Shown: positions 41,938 through 48,623 of the stretch, one piece after another
Position numbering within the stretch: the first letter of the stretch is position 1
Layout: every line of letters starts with the position of its first letter
Assembly (NCBI GenBank): GCA_036511675.1
Contig: DATCBU010000081.1
Location: forward strand, 18,927 to 82,926
Length of the DNA stretch: 64,000 nucleotides
Source of the DNA: Chersky-840 sp036511675
Lineage (GTDB): Bacteria > Actinomycetota > Acidimicrobiia > Acidimicrobiales > UBA8190
Direction: 5' to 3'
Translations under genes and position numbers: made by a program
The notes under the pieces: generated by a model
Told to the model about the DNA's origin: nothing
What the model saw: the letters and a program-made list of their open reading frames with translations, nothing else
Database searches by the model: none

Positions 41938-42509
41938 CAGAAGCTGTGGGGCCGGGCAAAGACCTCGCGCACGAGCGGCTCGAAATGCGCGAGCAACTCG
42001 GTGGGGTAGTCGGGGTCGAAGCTGGTCTGGTCCCATTCGTCGGCGAACCGTTCGCCCAACGAGAACCAGGCTTCTCCCCGGTACTGCTCACGGGCTTCGG
42101 GGTCACCGCCGAAGTGGTGGTAATAGTGCCGGCCCTGGAAGTCCTGGTGGGTGAGGATCACGTGGAAGACCTCGTCGCGCACGTAGGGACGGAGAATCTC
42201 GGCCGCGATGCGGGGGTGGTTGGGCACCGACACGTACTTGCCGATGTCGTGGCACAGCGCCGCCACCACCATCTCGGGGTCCGCTCCCGCCTCCTCGGCC
42301 CTCGTGGCGGTCTGCAACGAGTGTCGGAGCTGGTCGACGGCGAAGCCGTCGGTGATGTCGCCCAGCGCTTCGAGCATGCCGAGCACCTGGGTGGCCACGC
42401 GGGCCTGGCGCTGGGCGGTCAGGGCGCCGATCTCGGCCCACTGCTCGGCGCTCGACTCGTCCATCCGCCGGAAGGTGCTGGTGTTGGTGGTCTTGGAGGT
42501 GGTGCTCAT
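41937..42509 (-). CDS. HD-domain protein, MIOX/PhnZ-like diiron oxygenase candidate
   Basis: A 190-residue protein. LRHSLQTATRAEEAGADPEMV and ALCHDIGKYVSV hold H63, H87 and D88. A further histidine is H98 (PNHPRIAAEIL), then H121 (LTHQDFQGRHYY) and D160 (EWDQTSFDPDYP). These six positions match in order the iron ligands of myo-inositol oxygenase and PhnZ, which cleave C-C or C-P bonds using a mixed-valent diiron centre. A plain phosphohydrolase would lack the H98/H121 pattern, though I cannot exclude it. Start ATG 42509 has a weak GAGAAT hexamer six bases upstream. It is coupled to the GT2 gene and lies downstream of a DHA2 exporter and ispH. Confidence 0.75.
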   Translation of the reverse strand: MSTTSKTTNTSTFRRMDESSAEQWAEIGALTAQRQARVATQVLGMLEALGDITDGFAVDQLRHSLQTATRAEEAGADPEMVVAALCHDIGKYVSVPNHPRIAAEILRPYVRDEVFHVILTHQDFQGRHYYHHFGGDPEAREQYRGEAWFSLGERFADEWDQTSFDPDYPTELLAHFEPLVREVFARPHSF

Positions 42510-42579
42510 GGCGTCATTCTCGCACTCCGGGCGAAGAGGCGCCGTGAACAGGGCGGTCGTGGCCGTTTCCTCAGACCCC

Positions 42580-44100
42580 TCACAGGTTCGATCCCACCGG
42601 CTCGTGCCGGCCGTGGGCCAGCGGCGTGGCCTCGAGCGGACAACACACCGGGACCCCACCCCCGCGCCGGGCCCTGTCCGCCAGCCGCTGGGTGGCACCG
42701 GGGTTGCGCACCAGCGCCGCGGCCAGGAGCCCGCCCAGGGCGGACGCCGCGCCCGCGAACACCACGGCATGGCGGAACCCGGCCTCGAACTCCCCGGGGT
42801 GGACATAGCTGTGGCCGGAGAGCCCCGACAGCGCCGGGAGCAGCGCCACCGCGATCAGCCCGCCGGCCCGGGCCACGTCGTTGTTGACCGCCGACGCCAT
42901 GCCGGCGTGCTCGACCGGTGCCGAGGCCAGGGCGGTGGAGGTGAGCGGGGCCACGGTGATGACGAGGCCCAGCGCCAGCACGAGCACCCCGGGAAGCACC
43001 TCGGTCACGTAGTCGCCCGACGGCCCGATCATGCGCAGGAGCACCATGCCCGCGCCCACCACCACGGGCCCGACCGCCATCTGCAGACGGGGTCCGAGGC
43101 GCACCGCCAAGGCGCCGGAGCGGGCCGAGAAGGCGAGCATCACGGCGGTGAGGGGCAGAAGGGCGCTGCCCGCCTCGAGAGGGGAGTAGTGCGACACCTC
43201 CTGGAGCTGCACGGGAAGAAGGAACAACGCGCCCCCCAGCGCGCCGTACACGACGAAGGTCACGGCGTTGGTGGCGCTGAACTGGCGGCTGCCGAAGATG
43301 GCCAGGGGCAGCATGGGATAGCGCTGGCGCGCCTCTGCCACCACGAAGGCGACGAAGGCGGCGCCGGCGGTGGCGAGCATGGCCATGACCACGGGAGAGG
43401 ACCATCCGTCGGTCGGGGCCTCGATGAGCCCACCCGCCAACCCCACCAGCCCGATGGTGACCAACGTGGCTCCCACCACGTCCACCGGGCCGGCGGCGGC
43501 TGGATCGCGCGTCTCCGGGACATGGCGCGTGGCGATGACTACCACCACGAGGGCGATGGGCAGGTTGATGAGGAAGATCAGCCGCCACGACACGGCGCTG
43601 ATGAGAAAGCCCCCGGCGAAGGGACCGATGGCGGTGGCCACGCCCCCCAGGCCCGACCAGGCCCCGATGGCCCGGGCCCGGTCGTCCCGGGTGAACGAGG
43701 CCTGCAGGATGGCCAGTGACCCCGGGGTGAGCAGCGCGCCACCCACGCCCTGCAGTGCCCGTCCCGCGATCAGGGCCCCGGCGTCAGGCGCCAGCGCGCA
43801 CACGAGCGAGGACACCGCGAACCACACCACTCCGATGACGAAGACCCGGCGCCGGCCGTAGCGGTCGCCGAGGGCGCCGCCCACCAGGAGCAGACCGGCC
43901 AGGGAGACGAGATAGGCGGTCACCACCCATTGCAGGCTGGAGACGGGCATGGAGAAGTTGCGCCCGATGGCGGGAAGGGCGATGCCCACCACCGTGGAGT
44001 CGATCGCCGTCACCGCCGACCCGAGCACGGTGGCGGCTAAGACCCAGCGGCCGGCGGCGCTCGACAGTCGGAGCTCGACGGCGTCGGCGGCCGAGCTCAC
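42580..44100 (-). CDS. MFS drug:H+ antiporter, DHA2 (EmrB/QacA) family
   Basis: A 506-residue 14-helix transporter starting at GTG 44100, which overlaps the ispH stop (GTGA). TAIDSTVVGIALPAIGRNF is motif D1; GALGDRYGRRRVFVIGVVW is motif A; GVATAIGPFAGGFL contains motif C. The C-terminal 40 residues are a cytosolic basic tail. It closely resembles the transporter at 16.0-17.5 kb in layout. Translation coupling to ispH is unusual for a drug exporter and hints at a shared regulation only. Confidence 0.9.
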   Translation of the reverse strand: MSSAADAVELRLSSAAGRWVLAATVLGSAVTAIDSTVVGIALPAIGRNFSMPVSSLQWVVTAYLVSLAGLLLVGGALGDRYGRRRVFVIGVVWFAVSSLVCALAPDAGALIAGRALQGVGGALLTPGSLAILQASFTRDDRARAIGAWSGLGGVATAIGPFAGGFLISAVSWRLIFLINLPIALVVVVIATRHVPETRDPAAAGPVDVVGATLVTIGLVGLAGGLIEAPTDGWSSPVVMAMLATAGAAFVAFVVAEARQRYPMLPLAIFGSRQFSATNAVTFVVYGALGGALFLLPVQLQEVSHYSPLEAGSALLPLTAVMLAFSARSGALAVRLGPRLQMAVGPVVVGAGMVLLRMIGPSGDYVTEVLPGVLVLALGLVITVAPLTSTALASAPVEHAGMASAVNNDVARAGGLIAVALLPALSGLSGHSYVHPGEFEAGFRHAVVFAGAASALGGLLAAALVRNPGATQRLADRARRGGGVPVCCPLEATPLAHGRHEPVGSNL

Positions 44101-45191
44101 CCCGCCAGCCGGGCGAGGACGTCGGCGGCCGAGATGTGCCGATCGCCGAGCACCGCCCCCACGTCCGGTGACCCCGCGTCGAGCGCGCCGGCACCCCGGG
44201 GCCGCAGCTCGGACGGGGCCGGAGCGGCCAGGCCCACCGTCACCGCGGCGGCGAGACCCCGCAGCAGGTCGCGCAGTTCGGGAGGCGGGGGGAAGTACTC
44301 GTCCTCGTCGGTGACATGGACCTCCTCGACCCCGAGCACGGGGGCCAGACGGGCCACCACCGCGTCCACCAGCTCGTCGGGGGCCGACGCACCCGCCGTC
44401 ACACCCACGGTGCCCGAAAGGTCGTCGGGCAGCTCGGCGGCCTCGTTCACCCGCAGGACGAGGGGACACCCCGAGGCGCGCGCCACCTTCTCGAGGGCGC
44501 GTGTGTTCGAGGAGTTGACCGAGCCGATGACGACGACGGCATCGGAGCGGGCCGCGATGACCTTCAGGGCCGCCTGGCGATTGGTGGTGGCGAAACACAG
44601 GTCCGAGCGGTTGGGCATCCATAGATCGGGGAACCGCTCCCGGGCCCTGTTCATGATGTCGGACCACTCGTCGTGGCTGAGGGTCGTCTGGGCCAGCAAC
44701 GCCACGGGGACGGCGGGGGCGATCTCGGCCGCGGCGACCTCGACATCGTCCTCGGAGCGCACCAGGCGGACCGAGTCGGGGGCGACCGCCATGGTGCCCA
44801 CCGCCTCCTCGTGGCCCTCGTGGCCGACGTACAACACGGTGTAGCCCTTGCCGGCCCGCACCTTCAGCTCATGGTGCACCTTGGTCACCAAGGGACACAC
44901 GGCGTCGACCACGACCCGCCCGCGATCGCGTGCCGCGGTGACGACCTCGGGCGCCGAGCCGTGGGCCGAGAGCATGAGCGGGGCGCCGTCGGGTACCTGG
45001 TCCACGTCGTCGACGAAGATCACGCCCTGCGCCCGGAACTGGTCCACGACATGCCGGTTGTGGACGATCTCGTGGTAGCAGTAGACCGGAGGCTCGAAGA
45101 CCCGGACCATCCACGCCAGGGCCTTGATGGCCTTCTCGACGCCCGCGCAGAAACCCCGGGGAGAGGCCAAAAGGACTCGGTCGACGGGCAC
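44097..45191 (-). CDS. ispH: 4-hydroxy-3-methylbut-2-enyl diphosphate reductase
   Basis: A 364-residue Fe-S enzyme performing the last step of the MEP isoprenoid pathway. The three cluster cysteines are C15 (SPRGFCAGV), C99 (VDAVCPLVTKVH) and C199 (RSDLCFATTNRQ). Conserved substrate histidines are H44 (HEIVHN) and H77 (LSAHGS). The last ~45 residues are an alanine/proline-rich extension beyond the usual end. Start GTG 45191 is fixed by a TAGCCT hexamer six bases upstream. It is divergent from the DUF512 gene. Confidence 0.95.
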   Translation of the reverse strand: MPVDRVLLASPRGFCAGVEKAIKALAWMVRVFEPPVYCYHEIVHNRHVVDQFRAQGVIFVDDVDQVPDGAPLMLSAHGSAPEVVTAARDRGRVVVDAVCPLVTKVHHELKVRAGKGYTVLYVGHEGHEEAVGTMAVAPDSVRLVRSEDDVEVAAAEIAPAVPVALLAQTTLSHDEWSDIMNRARERFPDLWMPNRSDLCFATTNRQAALKVIAARSDAVVVIGSVNSSNTRALEKVARASGCPLVLRVNEAAELPDDLSGTVGVTAGASAPDELVDAVVARLAPVLGVEEVHVTDEDEYFPPPPELRDLLRGLAAAVTVGLAAPAPSELRPRGAGALDAGSPDVGAVLGDRHISAADVLARLAG

Positions 45192-45197
45192 CTTCCC

Positions 45198-45203
45198 AGG
45201 CTA
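45198..45203 (-). promoter_or_regulatory. Putative -10 element of a leaderless promoter (ispH)
   Basis: TAGCCT on the minus strand is followed by six bases and GTG 45191. Confidence 0.5.
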
Positions 45204-45253
45204 TCGGCCCTGTGTGGGCAAGCCGCTGAGCCGGAGAGGGCGTGAGGACCAAG

Positions 45254-45259
45254 TAGCCT
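45254..45259 (+). promoter_or_regulatory. Putative -10 element of a leaderless promoter (DUF512-der)
   Basis: TAGCCT is followed by seven bases and ATG 45267. It lies only about 50 bases from the divergent ispH -10. Confidence 0.5.
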
Positions 45260-45266
45260 CGATGCC

Positions 45267-46700
45267 ATGTCGGCGCCTCGGGTGGTCTCCGTGGCGGCCG
45301 CCTCCCCGGCGCAGCGGGCCGGCCTCCGGGTCAATGACGAGCTGCTGGCCGTCGACGGCCGCGTGCCACGCGACGTGATCGAGTACCGCCTTTTCGTCGA
45401 CGAGGCCGATCCTGAGCTCGAGATCCGCCGGGGCCACGAGGAGCTCACGGTGCAGCTGCGCAAGCAGGCGGGGGAGGTACCCGGCATCGAGGTGTCCTCG
45501 GCGGTGTTCGACCGGGTCCGCACCTGCGACAACCACTGCGAGTTCTGCTTCATCTACCAGCTCCCCAAGGGGATGCGACGCAGTCTCTACCTCAAAGACG
45601 ACGACTACCGGCTCTCGTTCCTGTACGGGAACTTCACCACCCTGACCCGGTTCACCGAGCTCGACCTCGAACGCGTCCTCACCGAGCGGTTGTCGCCGCT
45701 GTTCGTGTCGATCCACAGCACCGACCCCGAGCTCAGAGCGCGGATGCTGCGCAATCCCCGGGGAGCCACCAGCCTGCGATGGTTGCGAGCCCTGTTGGAC
45801 GGGGGGATCGAGGTGCACGGTCAGGTCGTGGTGTGCCCGGGCGTGAACGACGGCGACGCGCTCGAGACCACTCTGGCGGGTCTCGTGGACGAATACAGCG
45901 ATCTCGCCACCGTGGCCTGCGTGCCGTTGGGGGTGAGCGACTACACCACTGAGCCCTCGATGCGACCGCACACCGTGGCCGAGGGCGCGGCGGTGATCGA
46001 CACCGTGGAGCTGTGGCAGGAGCTGTGCCTGGGCGCGCTGGGCCGACGACTGGTGTACGCGGCGGACGAGTACTACCTCCTGGCCGAGCGACCCTTTCCC
46101 GAGGCGCCGGCGTACGACGGCTTCCCCCAACACGAGAACGGCATCGGCATGGCCCGCGCCTTCGAGGCCGCCTTCCACGGCGACGTCTCGGCCGCCCATG
46201 GCGTCCAGCCCGGCTTCTTCTCCTGGGTCGACGGCGCCCCCGCCGCGGGCTACCGCGCCCTGCGCACCGACGGGGCGTCATCGCCGTGGCACGACGACGG
46301 CACCCGGTGCGAGCCCGCCCCGGTCGCCATCCTCACCGGGGAGTACGGCGCCGCCGTGCTCGGGCCCCTGTTGCGCGACCAGGGACCCCATGTGCGCCTG
46401 GTCCCGGTCCACAATGCCTTCTTCGGAGGCAACATCGCCGTCACCGGGCTCATGACCGGCGCCGACATCTCCCGGGTGCTGCGCCGCGAGCCCGTCGGGG
46501 AGCGCTACCTCCTCCCCGACGTGTGCCTGTCCGAGGGACGCTTCCTCGACGGCATGACCGTGGCCGAGCTCCCCCGGTCGGTCGAGGTCGTCCCGAGTGA
46601 CGGGTACTCCCTGCGCCTGGCCCTGCAGGGCGGGGGAGCGAACACCGCCGCACCGCGCCCCTCCCCGCCGGTCGCGGTGGCGCTGGGAGCGCCGCGGTGA
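45267..46700 (+). CDS. DUF512 family protein (PDZ plus radical-SAM-like domain)
   Basis: A 477-residue protein. Residues 1-65 form a PDZ-like domain (PAQRAGLRVNDELLAVDGRVP). A cysteine cluster CxxxCxxC follows at C87, C91, C94 (RVRTCDNHCEFCFIYQLPKG), and SLYLKDDDYRLSFLYGNF, IHSTDPELRARMLRN and GQVVVCPGVNDG are typical of the DUF512 radical-SAM-like family. The function is not known; the family is nearly always next to der in actinobacteria, as here (GTGA overlap), suggesting a role in ribosome assembly or redox control. The last ~20 residues are proline/alanine-rich. Confidence 0.9.
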   Translation: MSAPRVVSVAAASPAQRAGLRVNDELLAVDGRVPRDVIEYRLFVDEADPELEIRRGHEELTVQLRKQAGEVPGIEVSSAVFDRVRTCDNHCEFCFIYQLPKGMRRSLYLKDDDYRLSFLYGNFTTLTRFTELDLERVLTERLSPLFVSIHSTDPELRARMLRNPRGATSLRWLRALLDGGIEVHGQVVVCPGVNDGDALETTLAGLVDEYSDLATVACVPLGVSDYTTEPSMRPHTVAEGAAVIDTVELWQELCLGALGRRLVYAADEYYLLAERPFPEAPAYDGFPQHENGIGMARAFEAAFHGDVSAAHGVQPGFFSWVDGAPAAGYRALRTDGASSPWHDDGTRCEPAPVAILTGEYGAAVLGPLLRDQGPHVRLVPVHNAFFGGNIAVTGLMTGADISRVLRREPVGERYLLPDVCLSEGRFLDGMTVAELPRSVEVVPSDGYSLRLALQGGGANTAAPRPSPPVAVALGAPR

Positions 46701-48082
46701 ACCCGCCCGCGCCGACGCGCACGCCCGGACGGACCACGTCGGGCGGGGCGAAGACCGAGCCGCGGCCGCTGGTGGTGATCGCCGGTCGTCCCAACGTGGG
46801 CAAGTCGACACTGGTGAACCGCTTCGTGGGCCGGCGCGCCGCGGTCGTCCAGGAGAAGCCCGGCGTCACCCGTGACCGGCTCGAGCTCGACTGCGAGTGG
46901 AACGGCCGCGCCTTCGTGGTGGTCGACACCGGGGGATGGCTGGGCCGCGGTGACACGCTCGACGCCAAGGTGACCCGCCAAGCCGAACGCGCCGTCGCCG
47001 CCGCCGACCTCGTGCTCCTGGTGGTGGACGCCGCCGTCGGGGTCACCACCGAAGACGACGAGGTAGCCCGGGTCCTGTCCCGCTCGGGACACAAGGTCCT
47101 GTTGGTGGCCAACAAGGTGGACAACGACCGGCGCGAAGCCGATGCCTGGGAGCTCGTCTCGCTCGGCTTGGGCGACCCGTGGATGGTGAGCGCCCTCCAC
47201 GGCCGCGGGACGGGGGATCTCCTCGACGAGGTGGTCCGGTTGCTCCCCGACCCGTCCGCCCCTGCCGAAGATGGCGGGCCTGGCACCGCCGAGCCCGACG
47301 GTGACGCATCCGACGCGGTTGCCGTACGGGTGGCGATCGTGGGCCGCCCCAACGTGGGCAAGTCGACGCTGTTCAACCGCATGATCGGCGAGGAGCGCTC
47401 GGTCGTCCACGACCTGCCCGGGACGACACGCGACGCCATCGACACCCAGATCGAAACGGCCGAAGGCCCCATCCGCTTCATCGACACGGCCGGGATGCGG
47501 CGCCGGTCCCGCACCGAGGAGGGCACCGAGTTCTACGCCATGGTGCGCGCCCTGCAAGCTCTCGACCACGCCGATGTGGTTCTCCTCGTCATCGACGCCA
47601 CCGACGGCGTGACGCACCAGGATCAGCGCCTGGCCGAGCGGATCGGCGCCTCGGGCAGCCCCGTCCTCGTCATCTTGAACAAGTGGGAGCTGCTCGACAC
47701 CGACGGTCGGCGTGCCATCGTCGACGCCGTGGACGACCGTCTCGCCTTCCTGGGCGAATCACCGACGGTCAAGGTGAGTGCCAAGAGCGGCATGGGGGTC
47801 CACAAGATCCTTCCCGCCTTGGGTCGTGCCGTGGAGGCCTACCACCACCGCATCCCGACGGGGGAGCTCAACCGAGCCATGCGGTCCATCCAGGCCGACC
47901 ACGCCGCCCCCGGAGCGCGGATCCGCTATGCGGTGCAAGGGGCGATCGACCCTCCGACCTTCACCTTGTTCGCCACCAGGCGCCTGCCTGCCCCCTACCT
48001 GCGATATGTCGAGCGCAAGCTGCGAGAGCAGTTCGGGATCGGGCCCACGCCCGTGAAGTTCCGGGTGCGGATCGGGTCATGA
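46697..48082 (+). CDS. der: Ribosome biogenesis GTPase Der (EngA)
   Basis: A 461-residue double GTPase for 50S subunit assembly. The first G domain has AGRPNVGKSTLVNRFVG, VDTGGW and NKVDN. The second has GRPNVGKSTLFNRMIGEE, DTAGMRRR and NKWELLD. A KH-like C-terminal domain (PTFTLFATRRLPAPYLRYVERKLREQFG) ends the protein. A 30-residue proline-rich leader precedes G1. GTG 46697 overlaps the previous stop by four bases. In actinobacteria Der is often fused to or follows Cmk; here it is separate from cmk by about 9 kb. Confidence 0.96.
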   Translation: MNPPAPTRTPGRTTSGGAKTEPRPLVVIAGRPNVGKSTLVNRFVGRRAAVVQEKPGVTRDRLELDCEWNGRAFVVVDTGGWLGRGDTLDAKVTRQAERAVAAADLVLLVVDAAVGVTTEDDEVARVLSRSGHKVLLVANKVDNDRREADAWELVSLGLGDPWMVSALHGRGTGDLLDEVVRLLPDPSAPAEDGGPGTAEPDGDASDAVAVRVAIVGRPNVGKSTLFNRMIGEERSVVHDLPGTTRDAIDTQIETAEGPIRFIDTAGMRRRSRTEEGTEFYAMVRALQALDHADVVLLVIDATDGVTHQDQRLAERIGASGSPVLVILNKWELLDTDGRRAIVDAVDDRLAFLGESPTVKVSAKSGMGVHKILPALGRAVEAYHHRIPTGELNRAMRSIQADHAAPGARIRYAVQGAIDPPTFTLFATRRLPAPYLRYVERKLREQFGIGPTPVKFRVRIGS

Positions 48083-48141
48083 GCAAGGCCGGTACCGGCG
48101 TGTTGGGCCCCTCGCTCCATGTGGCGGCCTGCGGAGCCTGA
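48079..48141 (+). CDS. Candidate 20-residue micro-ORF between der and the zinc-ribbon gene
   Basis: ATG 48079 overlaps the der stop (ATGA), and the frame reads MSKAGTGVLGPSLHVAACGA before TGA at 48139-48141. The next gene starts two bases later. The layout suggests ribosomes could pass from der through this frame into the next gene. Nothing in the peptide is recognisable, so it may only be a reinitiation bridge or not be translated at all. Confidence 0.3.
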   Translation: MSKAGTGVLGPSLHVAACGA

Positions 48142-48143
48142 CC

Positions 48144-48338
48144 ATGCCGTGGTGTGACACGTGCGAGCACATGGTCGAAGACGACCAGGTCACCGACGAC
48201 GGCGAGTGCCCCCAGTGTGGGGAGCAGCTCGAGCGCCGCAAGATCCCGTGGCACTTCAAGCTCATGATCGCGGTCACCGCCGTGTACCTGGGCTGGCGTG
48301 CGTACCAAGGCATCGGCTGGCTCGTTCATCACGCCTGA
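48144..48338 (+). CDS. Small zinc-ribbon membrane protein
   Basis: A 64-residue protein with two CxxC pairs in the first 33 residues (WCDTCEHMVEDDQV, then GECPQCGEQLERR), forming a zinc ribbon. A single transmembrane segment follows (HFKLMIAVTAVYLGWRAYQG). Such one-pass zinc-ribbon proteins occur downstream of der in several actinobacteria; their role is unknown. The start is ATG 48144. Confidence 0.75.
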   Translation: MPWCDTCEHMVEDDQVTDDGECPQCGEQLERRKIPWHFKLMIAVTAVYLGWRAYQGIGWLVHHA

Positions 48339-48348
48339 GCCGGCGGTC

Positions 48349-48354
48349 TAGACT
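48349..48354 (+). promoter_or_regulatory. Putative -10 element of tRNA-Pro
   Basis: TAGACT lies 15 bases before the first base of the tRNA, the right place for a promoter. No clear -35 is seen. Confidence 0.4.
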
Positions 48355-48369
48355 GCCTAGTTGCATCAA

Positions 48370-48447
48370 CGGGCTGTGGCGCAGCTTGGTTAGCGCGCTT
48401 GACTGGGGGTCAAGAGGTCGCGAGTTCAAATCTCGCCAGCCCGACCA
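48370..48447 (+). tRNA. tRNA-Pro (anticodon GGG)
   Basis: The 78-base cloverleaf is complete. The acceptor stem is CGGGCTG paired with CAGCCCG, with the C1-G72 pair typical of tRNA-Pro; the discriminator is A and CCA is encoded. The D-stem is GCGC/GCGC, the anticodon stem CTTGA/TCAAG with loop CTGGGGG (anticodon GGG at 48405-48407), and the T-arm is GCGAG-TTCAAAT-CTCGC. GGG reads CCC and CCU proline codons. The DNA downstream to about 53.4 kb is less GC-rich, so the gene may mark the edge of acquired DNA. Confidence 0.96.
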
Positions 48448-48623
48448 CGAAGGCGCAGATGGCAGGGGTCCTGTTGCTGGACGCCAACGCAGCAGTGAAG
48501 CCGACGACGCGGCTTCTGCCCTCTGCCACCCGGGCGTGACATGCGCATAGATAACGTGCCCGACTGCGAGCGTTTCGAACCCCGTCCAGGTGGTGGCCCC
48601 TTACACGACGGCGCAGGTGTTGG

